Shown in pieces: positions 53,158-62,926 of a DNA stretch of 64,000 bases. The stretch spans positions 1 through 64,000 of the forward strand of contig CAYLUQ010000007.1 in assembly GCA_964386915.1 (NCBI GenBank). Direction: 5' to 3'. The notes under the pieces are model-generated. The model had not been told where the DNA came from, searched no databases, and saw nothing but the letters and a program-made list of their open reading frames with translations. How positions within the stretch are numbered: position 1 is the stretch's first letter; each line of letters opens with the position of its first letter. Source of the DNA: JADHMP01 sp964386915. GTDB taxonomy: Bacteria > Bacteroidota > Bacteroidia > Flavobacteriales > Flavobacteriaceae. Position numbers and translations under genes: made by a program.

Positions 53158-53517
53158 ATGAAAGAAAAGATTACACTCTACCACAATCCGAGGTGCCGAA
53201 AATCTAGAGAAGCTCTAGCCTATCTAGAAGAAAAGAATATTTCTCCTGAGATTATTCTCTATTTCAAAGAACCGTTTACTGAAAAGACCCTAAAGGCGTT
53301 GCTCAGCAAATTAGAGTTAGCGCCCAAAGCATTGGTTCGAACAGAAGAAACACTTTGGAAAACTACCTATAAAAATGAAACCTTAGACGATGGTGCCTTG
53401 CTAAAAATATTGGTGACCCATCCAAACTTAATCCAAAGACCCATTGTAGCCACCGCTCAAAAGGCCGTTCTCGCAAGGCCTCTTGAAAATCTTATTTCTT
53501 TTTTACAAAACCATTAA
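53158..53517 (+). CDS. ArsC/Spx-family thioredoxin-fold protein
   Basis: A 119-residue protein with the active-site start LYHNPRCRKSREAL, where C13 is the single redox cysteine, and the RPIVAT segment at about 93-98. These are features of the glutaredoxin-coupled arsenate reductase fold, but no ars operon is near and many such proteins in Bacteroidota have no proven arsenate activity. It begins 4 bases after a terminator hairpin. Confidence 0.78.
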   Translation: MKEKITLYHNPRCRKSREALAYLEEKNISPEIILYFKEPFTEKTLKALLSKLELAPKALVRTEETLWKTTYKNETLDDGALLKILVTHPNLIQRPIVATAQKAVLARPLENLISFLQNH

Positions 53518-53561
53518 ACCTTTTCTCTCCAAAACTATCAAAGGGGGAATTAAAATCGTTC

Positions 53562-56024
53562 ATGAAAAAATATATCATCATCTTTTTGTGCTTTGTTTTT
53601 CTAGTTGAAAATCTTCACGCACAAAGACCTCAAGGAGGACCAGGGAATTTTGCAAAAATCACACTTTCAGGAAAAGTAGTAGATGTAGAAACGCAAGAGC
53701 CTTTGGAATATACCTCAATAACGCTGGTAAGCAAGCGTTTTCCCGATCGCATACAGGGAGGCATCACCAATGCTAAAGGACAATTTAACATAGAAATTAT
53801 GCCGGGTCAATATACCATTACCATAGAATATATTGGCTTTAAGAAAATAACTCTAGAAGATCAAACCCTTAGAGAAAATAAAGATTTGGGCACTATCGAG
53901 CTAGACATTAACGCTGAGGACTTAGACGAAGTGGAACTTGTAGGAGAACGTACGGAGGTAGAAATTCGTCTCGATAAAAGAATCTATAATGTGGGGAAAG
54001 ATATCACGGTTCGTGGTGGTTCTGTGGCCGATGTGTTAGATAATGTTCCCTCCGTGTCTGTGGATGTTGAAGGAAATATTGCCCTTCGTGGCAACGAGAA
54101 TGTTCGGATTTTAATCAATGGAAAACCTTCCGGTTTGGTGGGCCTTTCCGGACCCCAAGGATTGCGTTCATTACCAGCTGAATCGATCGAAAAAGTGGAA
54201 GTGATCACGTCTCCTTCGGCTCGCTATGAAGCCTCCGGTACGGCAGGAATACTCAATATTATTCTTAAAAAAGAAGAGCTAGAGGGCTTTAATGGTTCCT
54301 TCATTGCCAATGGTGGATTGCCAACAACCTATGGTGGAAATGCCACCTTAAATTACAGAACAAAAAAGCTTAATATTTTTAGTACCACATCACTACGCAA
54401 TTCAGAATCTAGAGGGGGTGGAATTTTTGAGAGTGAAAACTTTGATCCAGTCCGTTTTGTGAATGAAGATAGAGAGTATCAACGTTTCCGAAAAAGTGTA
54501 TTTTTTAATCTAGGTACTGAATATTTTTTCGATGATCAAACCTCATTAACAGTTAGCGGTTTCCTTCGAAAAAGCAACAATGAAAGTAACAATACCACTG
54601 AAATTGAAAACCTTAATGCATCAGGTCTTGTTATTGACCTATTTGGTCGTTATCAATTTGAAGAAGAAGTAGACAATTCGAGACAATTTACGGCCAACTT
54701 TAGCAAAAAATTTGACGACAAAGGCCACGAACTCATCATCGAATTTCAAACGGAAGTCAGTGGTGAGGATGAAAGTGATCTTGCTGAAAACACAAGAACT
54801 TTTAACCAAGAATCTGAAACCCTAGAAGATCAGAAAAGAACCCTCCTACAAATGGATTATGTATGGCCGGTCAATGATAATACCCAGTTTGAATTGGGCT
54901 ATCGAGGGAATTTTAGCTTTCAAGAAACAGACTATAACGTGTTTGACCTATTGCAGAGTGGCAGAACAACAAATACCGAATTGACAAACTTTTTAGGGTT
55001 CACCCAAAACGTGAATGCAGCCTACACGCAGTTTGGTCAAAAAATCGATAAGTTTTCTTATCTCATGGGGCTTCGAATGGAAAAAACCCATATCGAAATT
55101 GACCAAAAAACAACCAATATTTATAAAGAAAAAGATTATACCGATTGGTTTCCAACCCTTAACTTTTCCTTTGAGTTTAGCGAAAAAGAAAACGTTACTT
55201 TAGGTTATAGCCGACGAATTAGTCGTCCGCGATCATGGTCTTTAAACCCCTTCCGTTCTTTAACTAGTTTGACCTTTTTTAGAGAAGGAAACCCCGATTT
55301 GGATCCTTCCTATTCAAACCTTTATGACTTTGGATACCTCAAAAGATGGGATAAATTCACTTTTAACGGATCCATTTATTATCAAAAAGCAACCCAAGTG
55401 ATGGAACGTATTACTGAAGCTACGGGAGAGTTGGTGGTTGTGAGTGAAAATCCTCTTGTAGAGCTTCCTCAATATCGTTCAACCTCTGTCAACTTATCCG
55501 AAAATGTACGTACTGGAACTGAATTCACGCTAACCTACACACCCAAACGCCGTGTTAGAGTGAGTGGAAACTTTAATATTTTTAACTCCCAAACCATTGG
55601 TTCCTACAAAGGCGTGAGTTTAGATAGAGAAATTGTTAGTTGGTTTGCTCGATTAAACAGTAGTTTTCCAATTCCTTTTGGAATTAACACCCAATTCAAC
55701 GGGTTTTATTTTGGCCCAAGGGCTAATGCGCAAACCGAATCTAAAGGGATTGTTACATTCTCTGGTGCGCTCAATAAACCATTACTCGATGATAAAGCCA
55801 CACTTTCGTTCAGAGTGAGTGATATTTTCAACACTTCTAGAAGAAAAAGCACAACTGAAACCGCTGACTTTAGAAATTACACCGAATTTCAATGGAGACA
55901 GCCCTCCTATATTTTTACGTTTACCTATAGAATTAATGAAAGAAAAGCCCAACGAAGCCGTAGACGTTCACAACGATCTGGTGACTTTGATGGTGGTGGA
56001 GAAGAGGACGGTTTTGGATTCTAA
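53562..56024 (+). CDS. TonB-dependent-receptor-like outer-membrane barrel protein
   Basis: An 820-residue outer-membrane protein. A signal peptide (about 1-20) is followed by a CarboxypepD-regulatory-like domain (about 30-110; ITLSGKVVDVETQEPL), a plug domain (about 125-215, with SVADVLDNVPSVSVDVEGNIALRG) and a long beta-barrel region. The C-terminus ends in a Gly/Asp/Glu-rich tail, which is unusual since barrels normally end in an aromatic strand. The ligand is unknown and no SusD-like partner adjoins, so it is not a classical glycan-uptake pair. Confidence 0.88.
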   Translation: MKKYIIIFLCFVFLVENLHAQRPQGGPGNFAKITLSGKVVDVETQEPLEYTSITLVSKRFPDRIQGGITNAKGQFNIEIMPGQYTITIEYIGFKKITLEDQTLRENKDLGTIELDINAEDLDEVELVGERTEVEIRLDKRIYNVGKDITVRGGSVADVLDNVPSVSVDVEGNIALRGNENVRILINGKPSGLVGLSGPQGLRSLPAESIEKVEVITSPSARYEASGTAGILNIILKKEELEGFNGSFIANGGLPTTYGGNATLNYRTKKLNIFSTTSLRNSESRGGGIFESENFDPVRFVNEDREYQRFRKSVFFNLGTEYFFDDQTSLTVSGFLRKSNNESNNTTEIENLNASGLVIDLFGRYQFEEEVDNSRQFTANFSKKFDDKGHELIIEFQTEVSGEDESDLAENTRTFNQESETLEDQKRTLLQMDYVWPVNDNTQFELGYRGNFSFQETDYNVFDLLQSGRTTNTELTNFLGFTQNVNAAYTQFGQKIDKFSYLMGLRMEKTHIEIDQKTTNIYKEKDYTDWFPTLNFSFEFSEKENVTLGYSRRISRPRSWSLNPFRSLTSLTFFREGNPDLDPSYSNLYDFGYLKRWDKFTFNGSIYYQKATQVMERITEATGELVVVSENPLVELPQYRSTSVNLSENVRTGTEFTLTYTPKRRVRVSGNFNIFNSQTIGSYKGVSLDREIVSWFARLNSSFPIPFGINTQFNGFYFGPRANAQTESKGIVTFSGALNKPLLDDKATLSFRVSDIFNTSRRKSTTETADFRNYTEFQWRQPSYIFTFTYRINERKAQRSRRRSQRSGDFDGGGEEDGFGF

Positions 56025-56042
56025 AACAATTTGACGGAAATT

Positions 56043-56075
56043 AAAAAGGGCACCTAAATGGTGCCCTTTTTTTTT
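56043..56075 (+). terminator. Terminator of the receptor gene
   Basis: GGGCACC-TAAAT-GGTGCCC is a perfect 7-base stem with nine T's after it. It lies between convergent genes and may also serve the small minus-strand gene. Confidence 0.93.
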
Positions 56076-56080
56076 ATGCT

Positions 56081-56248
56081 TTACTTCCCTGAAGAATCTT
56101 CTGTCTTTTTGGTTTTAAAGCGTTCCATTAAACTGCCAAACAACCAATAGGGAATGACAAAAGTGATTAAAAAAATCATGAGCCAAAACCCAATGGTGAG
56201 TATACTCAAAAAGGCTAAAAATCCTAAATATTGGTCAAATTCAAACAT
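56081..56248 (-). CDS. Small membrane protein (55 aa), unassigned
   Basis: A 55-residue protein: MFEFDQYLG, two adjoining hydrophobic segments (about 8-41), then a basic and polar tail. A longer frame exists upstream, but the ATG at 56248 is favoured by a promoter -7 box at 56266-56273. No family is recognised. It lies alone between the receptor terminator and fumC. Confidence 0.6.
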   Translation of the reverse strand: MFEFDQYLGFLAFLSILTIGFWLMIFLITFVIPYWLFGSLMERFKTKKTEDSSGK

Positions 56249-56265
56249 AGTATCAAATTCTGGTT

Positions 56266-56273
56266 CAAAAATA
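56266..56273 (-). promoter_or_regulatory. Promoter -7 element of the 55-aa membrane protein
   Basis: The minus strand reads TATTTTTG, an exact match; the transcript start falls about 12 bases before ATG 56248. Confidence 0.45.
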
Positions 56274-56385
56274 CAAAAAATATAAAAAGGAAAACAGGGA
56301 GCTTCTCTAAAAATTGTAAACAAAAAATAAGTTTCTTAACTCCAGTTTCTCTGCAAACCTCTTATTTTTAAAAAAATTTTTAACC

Positions 56386-57783
56386 ATGGAATTTCGTATT
56401 GAAAAAGACACACTTGGAGAAGTAAAAGTGCCCAAGGGGGTCTATTGGGGTGCCCAAACAGAACGCTCAAGAAACAACTTCAAAATTGGCCCGGCTGCCA
56501 GCATGCCTATAGAAATCATTGAAGGCTTTGCCTATCTAAAAAAAGCAGCGGCTTATGCTAATTGTGAATTAGGGGTTCTCTCTCAAGAAAAAAGAGATGC
56601 GATTGCCGCTGTTTGTGATGAAATTTTAGCTGGAGAACACCAAGACCAATTTCCATTGGTGATTTGGCAAACCGGATCGGGTACCCAAAGCAATATGAAT
56701 GTGAATGAAGTTATTGCCAACCGAGCACACGTTTTGGCTGGAAAAAACCTTGGAGAGGGAGAAAAAACTTTAGCCCCCAATGATGATGTTAACAAGTCTC
56801 AGTCCTCCAACGATACCTTTCCTACCGGAATGCATATTGCCGTTTACCTTAAACTTGTGCAACATACCCTTCCCAAAATCAAAGTTTTAAAAGAAGCCCT
56901 CGCTGAAAAATCAAAAGCCTTCGAAAAAGTAGTTAAAATTGGAAGAACCCACTTGATGGACGCCACTCCCCTCACCCTTGGTCAAGAGTTTTCGGGCTAT
57001 GTATCACAATTAGAGCATGGTCTAAAGGCGCTAGAAAACACCCTAGCTCATCTTTCTGAATTAGCCTTAGGTGGAACCGCTGTAGGAACCGGAATTAACA
57101 CACCAAAAAACTACGCCACCACTGTGGCACAATATATTGCACAATTTACAGGGCAGCCCTTCATAACGGCAAAAAACAAGTTTGAGGCCCTTGCTGCTCA
57201 TGATGCTATTGTAGAAACTCATGGGGCACTCAAGCAGTTGGCGGTTAGTTTAAATAAAATTGCGAATGACATTCGCCTTTTAGCTTCAGGACCTCGTTCA
57301 GGTATTGGAGAAATAATACTTCCGGCTAACGAACCCGGAAGTTCTATCATGCCAGGCAAAGTAAATCCTACTCAATGTGAAGCCCTCACCATGGTCTGTG
57401 CCCAAGTGATGGGCAATGATGTAGCCATAACCATTGGAGGCACACAAGGTCATTTTGAATTGAATGTATTCAAACCACTTTTGGCAGCCAATTGTCTTTC
57501 TTCTGCACAACTACTTGGAGATGCCGCCGAAAGCTTCACCAAACATTGTGTGGTTGGCATTGAAGCCAATCATGCTAAAATTGAAGAATTACTTTCTAAC
57601 TCGCTCATGCTTGTAACAGCCCTAAACACTAAAATTGGCTATTATAAAGCAGCCGAAATTGCCAATAAAGCACACCAAGAGGGCACCACCCTGAAAGCAG
57701 CGAGTTTAGCATTGGGTTATTTGACAGAAGCAGAGTTTGATGCTTGGGTAAAACCCGAAGATATGATTGGAAATGCAGAATGA
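56386..57783 (+). CDS. fumC: Fumarate hydratase, class II
   Basis: A 465-residue iron-free fumarase interconverting fumarate and malate in the TCA cycle. The TGSGTQSNMNVNEV segment (about 97-110), the HLMDATPLTLGQEF segment (about 188-201) and the superfamily signature GSSIMPGKVNPTQCE (about 317-331) with the catalytic serine are present. The next gene begins inside its last codons. Confidence 0.96.
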   Translation: MEFRIEKDTLGEVKVPKGVYWGAQTERSRNNFKIGPAASMPIEIIEGFAYLKKAAAYANCELGVLSQEKRDAIAAVCDEILAGEHQDQFPLVIWQTGSGTQSNMNVNEVIANRAHVLAGKNLGEGEKTLAPNDDVNKSQSSNDTFPTGMHIAVYLKLVQHTLPKIKVLKEALAEKSKAFEKVVKIGRTHLMDATPLTLGQEFSGYVSQLEHGLKALENTLAHLSELALGGTAVGTGINTPKNYATTVAQYIAQFTGQPFITAKNKFEALAAHDAIVETHGALKQLAVSLNKIANDIRLLASGPRSGIGEIILPANEPGSSIMPGKVNPTQCEALTMVCAQVMGNDVAITIGGTQGHFELNVFKPLLAANCLSSAQLLGDAAESFTKHCVVGIEANHAKIEELLSNSLMLVTALNTKIGYYKAAEIANKAHQEGTTLKAASLALGYLTEAEFDAWVKPEDMIGNAE

Positions 57784-58243
57784 CCTTAACATTATTCCCT
57801 TTGACCCCTCTTGCCATGCAACCCCTTTTAGAGTTTTAAATGAAGCGTGGCTGACACACTATTTTCAAATTGAAGACTATGACCGTGAGGTCTTAGGAAA
57901 TCCTCAACAGAAAATTATTGAGCCCGGGGGCTATATTTTTATGATGACCCTAAACCAAGAGGTTATGGGCACCTTTGCTTTTTTGAAGGAGGATGAAGGT
58001 GTTTATGAATTTAATAAAATGGCCATTCGAGAAGATTTGCGTGGAATGGGCTATGGCACACAATTGCTCCAATTTGCACTCCGCTTTGCCGATCAACACC
58101 ATTGGAAAAAACTCTTCCTTTTTTCAAATCGAAAACTGGAAAACTCAATTTATCTCTATCGGAAATTTGGCTTTGAAGAAGTTTCCCTAGGGAAAGCTCC
58201 CTATTCTAGGGGAAATATTAAAATGGAACTTCTATTGCACTAA
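57773..58243 (+). CDS. GNAT-family N-acetyltransferase
   Basis: A 156-residue acetyltransferase with the acetyl-CoA loop REDLRGMGYGTQLLQFA (about 84-100) and the NRKLENSIYLYRKFGFEEV segment (about 123-141). ATG 57773 lies 11 bases inside fumC, giving cotranslation. It resembles the MarR-associated or YitI-like single-domain members; substrate unknown. Confidence 0.85.
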   Translation: MQNDLNIIPFDPSCHATPFRVLNEAWLTHYFQIEDYDREVLGNPQQKIIEPGGYIFMMTLNQEVMGTFAFLKEDEGVYEFNKMAIREDLRGMGYGTQLLQFALRFADQHHWKKLFLFSNRKLENSIYLYRKFGFEEVSLGKAPYSRGNIKMELLLH

Positions 58244-58250
58244 AGGCTTT

Positions 58251-59945
58251 TTAATCTCTTGAAATTTTCTTGTATTTGATACGTTCCGGTATAATATCTT
58301 TCCCCAAACGTTTTCTTTTATTCTCTTCATAATCCGTAAAAGAACCCTCAAAAAAATAGACCTCAGAATTACCTTCAAAGGCCAAAATATGAGTGCAAAT
58401 ACGGTCTAGGAACCAACGGTCGTGGGAAATGACAACTGCACAGCCAGCAAAATTTTCTAGGCCTTCCTCTAAAGCACGCAGGGTGTTTACATCTAAATCA
58501 TTGGTGGGTTCATCTAACAACAACACATTTCCTTCTTCCTTTAGGGTCATGGCCAGATGCAAACGATTTCGTTCACCCCCAGATAGAGTAGCCACCTTTT
58601 TATTCTGCTCGCTACCACTAAAATTAAACCGACTTAAAAAGGCTCTTGAATTGATTTGTCTACCTCCCAATACGATTAATTCTTGTTCATTGCTAAAATT
58701 TTGCCAAATTGTTTTTTCGGGATCTATATTACTGTGTGACTGGTCTACATAGGCAAGCTTAACCGTATCACCAACAGCAAAACTTCCACCATCAGGAGAT
58801 TCTTGCCCCATTATCATTTTAAAAATGGTTGATTTTCCAGCTCCGTTGGGTCCAATTACACCCACTATACCGGCTTGTGGAAGGGTAAAATTTAGCGCTT
58901 CATAAAGCAATTTATCACCAAAAGCTTTAGACACTTTTTGAGCCTCTATAACCTGTGTACCCAATCGAGGTCCGTTGGGTATAAAGATTTCCAATTTTTC
59001 GTCTACTTGTTTTTGATCTTGGCTCATGAGCTTGTCATAGTTTGCCAGTCTTGCCTTTTGTTTGGTCTGTCGCCCTTTTGGAGCCATTCGCACCCATTCC
59101 AATTCCCGTTCTAAGGTTTTTTGCCGTTTAGAAGATTGCTTTTGTTCTTGGGCTAAACGCTTGGATTTTTGATCCAACCAAGAGGAATAATTGCCTTTCC
59201 AGGGAATCCCTTCTCCCCTATCCAATTCTAAAATCCAGCCAGCAACATTATCTAGAAAATAACGATCGTGGGTAACAGCAATAACCGTTCCCTGGTATTG
59301 AGCCAAGTGGTGTTCCAACCAATGAACAGACTCTGCATCTAAATGGTTAGTAGGCTCATCCAGTAAAAGAACATCGGGTTTTTGCAAAAGCAATCTACAG
59401 AGCGCAACTCTTCTGCGTTCTCCTCCAGAAAGCACCTCAATTTTTTGGTCTCCGGGCGGGGTTCGTAGGGCATCCATGGCAATCTCGAGCTGGGTGTCTA
59501 ATTCCCATGCATTGGCAGCGTCAATTTCATCTTGTAGTTTTGCTTGTCGGTCCATGAGTTGCTGCATCTTATCGGCATTCTCATACACTTCTGGCAGTCC
59601 AAATTGGTCATTAATTTGGTTGTATTCCTCTAAAATGGCTACTGTTTGCGCAACCCCTTCTTTAACTACATCCAATACCGTTTTGGCATTGTCAAGCTGT
59701 GGCTCTTGTTCTAAATAGCCCACCTTATAATCGCTAGAAAAGACTACATCGCCTTGGTAGTTTTTGTCTAAACCAGCAATAATTTTTAAAAGTGTTGATT
59801 TTCCAGAGCCATTAAGCCCGAGTATTCCAATTTTTGCACCGTAAAAAAAACTTAAATAAATATTTTTTAAAATCGGTTGATTTGCTCCGGAGTAGGTTTT
59901 AGACACTCCAGACATAGAAAAAATTACTTTTTTGTCGTCTGCCAT
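58251..59945 (-). CDS. ettA: Energy-dependent translational throttle ABC-F protein
   Basis: A 564-residue soluble ABC-F protein with two ATP-binding domains: Walker A GLNGSGKST (about 39-47) and signature LSGGERRRVALCRLL (about 168-182) in the first, GPNGAGKST (about 360-368) and LSGGERNRLHLAM in the second. The linker between them carries the arm and P-site tRNA-interacting segment of EttA. No membrane domain is present. It is a ribosome-bound factor, not a transporter. It is followed upstream by the small membrane-protein gene at a 3-base gap. Confidence 0.93.
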   Translation of the reverse strand: MADDKKVIFSMSGVSKTYSGANQPILKNIYLSFFYGAKIGILGLNGSGKSTLLKIIAGLDKNYQGDVVFSSDYKVGYLEQEPQLDNAKTVLDVVKEGVAQTVAILEEYNQINDQFGLPEVYENADKMQQLMDRQAKLQDEIDAANAWELDTQLEIAMDALRTPPGDQKIEVLSGGERRRVALCRLLLQKPDVLLLDEPTNHLDAESVHWLEHHLAQYQGTVIAVTHDRYFLDNVAGWILELDRGEGIPWKGNYSSWLDQKSKRLAQEQKQSSKRQKTLERELEWVRMAPKGRQTKQKARLANYDKLMSQDQKQVDEKLEIFIPNGPRLGTQVIEAQKVSKAFGDKLLYEALNFTLPQAGIVGVIGPNGAGKSTIFKMIMGQESPDGGSFAVGDTVKLAYVDQSHSNIDPEKTIWQNFSNEQELIVLGGRQINSRAFLSRFNFSGSEQNKKVATLSGGERNRLHLAMTLKEEGNVLLLDEPTNDLDVNTLRALEEGLENFAGCAVVISHDRWFLDRICTHILAFEGNSEVYFFEGSFTDYEENKRKRLGKDIIPERIKYKKISRD

Positions 59946-59948
59946 AAT

Positions 59949-60128
59949 TTAAAGTCTTCCTCTTAGCGCATTAAAGGCCCAAGCCAAAATAAAAAATCCC
60001 AAGCCCACCACTAGCAAAATGTAGTTCCATTCTTTAAACCGAAAAAAACCAAAATAAAGCATCGCTAGACCAATGAAAAAGAGAAGTAATACACTAAATC
60101 CTAATATTTTATTTTTGTTCAACCCCAT
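59949..60128 (-). CDS. Small membrane protein beside ettA (59 aa), unassigned
   Basis: A 59-residue protein: MGLNKNKILG, two hydrophobic helices (about 8-24 and 32-51) and a short basic end. ATG 60128 is used; a longer frame from TTG 60152 exists. The gap to ettA is 3 bases, so it is probably cotranscribed. No family known to me. Confidence 0.6.
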   Translation of the reverse strand: MGLNKNKILGFSVLLLFFIGLAMLYFGFFRFKEWNYILLVVGLGFFILAWAFNALRGRL

Positions 60129-60217
60129 CATTTCACATATCAAAGTAGACAAATATCTAATATTTATTTTAATCTACCCGTGGAGAAATAAGTACTTTAG
60201 CATTTCAAACGTTTCTG

Positions 60218-61846
60218 ATGGATTTAGAACAGCGAAAAAACGAGGATTTTGTAAAATTGGCCTTTTCCAAAATCCAGCATCTAGAAAGAACCGCAAAATT
60301 AGGCGGGGGGAAAGCCCGTTTAGAAAAAATGAAACAAGAGGGAAAGCTAACCGCTCGTGAACGGGTAGACTATCTACTTGACGAGCAAGCTGAACAATTT
60401 GAAATTGGTGTATTGGCAGGCACCGACTGCTATGAAGAATTCGGAGGATGTCCCGCCGGAGGTGTGGTGGTTGTGTTGGGTCAAATTGCCGGACAATGGT
60501 GCGTTGTGGTGGCCAATGACGCTAGTGTTAAGGCTGGAGCTTGGTTTCCTATCACCACTAAGAAAAACTTGCGTGCGCAAGAAATTGCTCTTGAAAATAA
60601 AATACCCATTATTTATCTAGTGGACAGTGCCGGTATTTTTTTGCCGCTTCAAAATGAACTTTTTGCCGATAAAGATTTTTTTGGACGCATTTTTAGAAAT
60701 AACGCCCAAATGAGTGCCGAGGGTGTTGTACAAATAGCTGCTGTTATGGGAAGCTGTGTGGCTGGTGGTGCCTATTTACCGGTGATGTCTGACGAAGTGA
60801 TTATGGTCGATCAATCTAGTAGCATTTTCTTAGCCGGAAGCTATTTGGTTAAAGCCGCCATTGGAGAAAATATAGACAACGAAACTTTGGGAGGAGCCTC
60901 CACCCATACCGAAATTAGTGGCGTGGCAGACTATAAAGCCAAAAATGATGAGGACGCCCTAGACCGCATTAAAGAACTGGTCAAAGGTTTAGGGGTTAGT
61001 CCAAAAGCAGGCTTTAATCGAATTACGCCTCAACAACCCCAAAAGCCGATAGAAGAAATTTGCGGTATACTCCCAAAAACCCGAAACGAACCCTATGACA
61101 CCCACGAATTGCTCCACCATTTGGTGGATGAAAATTCGCTTAAAGAATACAAACCTGACTATGGAAAGACAATCCTAACGGCCTATGCACGCATTGATGG
61201 GTGGTCAGTTGGCATAGTGGCCAATCAACGGAAAATCATAAAAAACAAAAAAGGGCAAATGCAGTTTGGTGGTGTCATCTATAGCGATAGCGCAGATAAA
61301 GCCACTCGCTTTATTGCCAATTGTAACCAAAGAAAAATTCCCTTGGTGTTTTTGCACGATGTGACAGGATTTATGGTGGGAAGTGATGCCGAACATGGTG
61401 GTATTATTAAAGACGGAGCCAAAATGGTGAATGCCGTAGCCAATTCGGTGGTGCCCAAATTTTCTGTAGTGGTTGGAAATTCATATGGAGCAGGAAACTA
61501 TGCCATGTGTGGCAAAGCATTTGACCCACGCCTAATGCTTTGTTGGCCTACGTCAAAAATTGCCGTTATGGGGGGTGAACAAGCCGGTAAGGTATTGCTA
61601 CAAATTCAAAAATCTACTGCTAAGAAAAAAGGCAAAAAACTCTCACAAGAGGAAGAAGAAGCCTTATTACAAAAAATTCAAGGGCAATATGATGCGCAAA
61701 CCACCCCCGTTTATGCTGCTGCACGTTTGTGGGTAGACGCTGTCATTGACCCTTGCCAAACTAGAGCTTGGATTAGTATGGGAATAGCTGTGGCAAACCA
61801 CGCCCCTATTGAAAAAAAGTTTTCAATGGGACTCCTACAGGTCTAA
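60218..61846 (+). CDS. Acyl-CoA carboxylase, carboxyltransferase subunit (methylcrotonyl/propionyl type)
   Basis: A 542-residue biotin-dependent carboxyltransferase. Two crotonase-like halves are seen: the N-half with GGGKARLEKMKQEGKLTARERVD and the SSSIFLAGSYLVKAAIGE...LGGASTHTEISGVAD segment (about 205-245), which is the methylcrotonyl- and geranyl-CoA-type signature, and the C-half with FLHDVTGFMVGSDAE and VVGNSYGAGNYAM. It works with a separate biotin carboxylase/BCCP subunit, not encoded here. Leucine breakdown is the likely pathway. The 3' end overlaps menE by 12 bases, convergently. Confidence 0.9.
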   Translation: MDLEQRKNEDFVKLAFSKIQHLERTAKLGGGKARLEKMKQEGKLTARERVDYLLDEQAEQFEIGVLAGTDCYEEFGGCPAGGVVVVLGQIAGQWCVVVANDASVKAGAWFPITTKKNLRAQEIALENKIPIIYLVDSAGIFLPLQNELFADKDFFGRIFRNNAQMSAEGVVQIAAVMGSCVAGGAYLPVMSDEVIMVDQSSSIFLAGSYLVKAAIGENIDNETLGGASTHTEISGVADYKAKNDEDALDRIKELVKGLGVSPKAGFNRITPQQPQKPIEEICGILPKTRNEPYDTHELLHHLVDENSLKEYKPDYGKTILTAYARIDGWSVGIVANQRKIIKNKKGQMQFGGVIYSDSADKATRFIANCNQRKIPLVFLHDVTGFMVGSDAEHGGIIKDGAKMVNAVANSVVPKFSVVVGNSYGAGNYAMCGKAFDPRLMLCWPTSKIAVMGGEQAGKVLLQIQKSTAKKKGKKLSQEEEEALLQKIQGQYDAQTTPVYAAARLWVDAVIDPCQTRAWISMGIAVANHAPIEKKFSMGLLQV

Positions 61847-62926
61847 GCGCTTTACAAAGGTAGATTTCAAGACTTTTTGTCGTTTAATTTTACCACTAAA
61901 AGTCCGCTTAAATCGATCATAAACCAAGATGGCTTTAGGACGTTCAATTTTAGTTAAATCAGGATGTGTCTTGAGAATATTTCCCAGTTTATCCAATTCA
62001 AATTCTTGATCGCTTTCTAATGCCAAAACAACCTCTTCACCCAATACTTCATGTGGCAGTGAGCCTACAAAAAAATGGGTGGGAAAACTTGAGGACAATT
62101 TCATCTCAATTTGTTCGGGCTGTAGTTTGACTCCACCTGTATTGATTACATTATCGATACGTCCTAGCAGTCGAAATTGAGTTTTGCTTAATATTTCAAC
62201 GTTGTCATTTGTTACTAAATTTTGAATAGAAAGATGGGGAGCATTTATAACCATACACCCTCTATTATCTTGGGCTATGGAAAATTTAGGCAATAGCGTA
62301 AATTCCGAAATAGGATCTTCTATGCGTCTAAAAGCAATATGAGAAAGGGTTTCTGTCATGCCATAGGTTTCAAAAACATTGCCGGGTAATTCCATAAGGG
62401 CCTCTCTCAGGGGCTTTGAAATGACACCACCACCCACTATTAAAGTATCAATTTGAGCTAAACGTCCTAGCGAATTCCAGGCTTGCATGGGGGTCATGGC
62501 AGCAAAGTGATAGCGCTTTTTTAAATTGGTCATGGGACGACTACTAGGAGAAACCATATCTAATGAAAAACCTAAAAACAGGGCTCGAATTAGCATCATT
62601 TTACCGGCAATAAAATTGGCAGGCAAACAATGAAGCGCTCGGTCTCCTACTCCAACTTTAAAAAAATCTCCCGTAAGCAATGCTGAATTAATCAGGGCTT
62701 GCTTTTCAAATTTCATGCGCTTAGGCTGAGAGGTTGTGCCTGAGGTTTCTATCCATATAGTGGGAGATGGACTTAGCCAGTCCATTAAAAAATCACCCAT
62801 GAATTGTTCAAATTGATCGCCTTCTTTAATAAAACTTAGCGCAACCATTTTAAGCTCTTCTCGTGAGTAATGAAACCCGTTTAGTTTAAAGCGATTGTGA
62901 ATTTTCGTAAAATCTGGTGTAGTCAT
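61835..62926 (-). CDS. menE: o-Succinylbenzoate-CoA ligase-like AMP-binding enzyme
   Basis: A 363-residue ANL-family adenylating enzyme. The ATP motif ETSGTTSQPKRMKFEK (about 59-74) and the C-terminal GGVKLQPEQIE segment with FKRTFSGKIKRQKVL (catalytic lysine region) are present. It is shorter than E. coli MenE (451) but of the usual Bacteroidota size. The menaquinone reading is supported by the menC end two genes upstream. It follows the CPBP gene directly with no gap. Confidence 0.88.
   Translation of the reverse strand: MTTPDFTKIHNRFKLNGFHYSREELKMVALSFIKEGDQFEQFMGDFLMDWLSPSPTIWIETSGTTSQPKRMKFEKQALINSALLTGDFFKVGVGDRALHCLPANFIAGKMMLIRALFLGFSLDMVSPSSRPMTNLKKRYHFAAMTPMQAWNSLGRLAQIDTLIVGGGVISKPLREALMELPGNVFETYGMTETLSHIAFRRIEDPISEFTLLPKFSIAQDNRGCMVINAPHLSIQNLVTNDNVEILSKTQFRLLGRIDNVINTGGVKLQPEQIEMKLSSSFPTHFFVGSLPHEVLGEEVVLALESDQEFELDKLGNILKTHPDLTKIERPKAILVYDRFKRTFSGKIKRQKVLKSTFVKRLDL

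Noticed and set aside
53158..53517. Arsenic resistance locus
   Set aside because: Only a single ArsC-fold gene; no arsR, arsB/acr3 or arsenite pump nearby.
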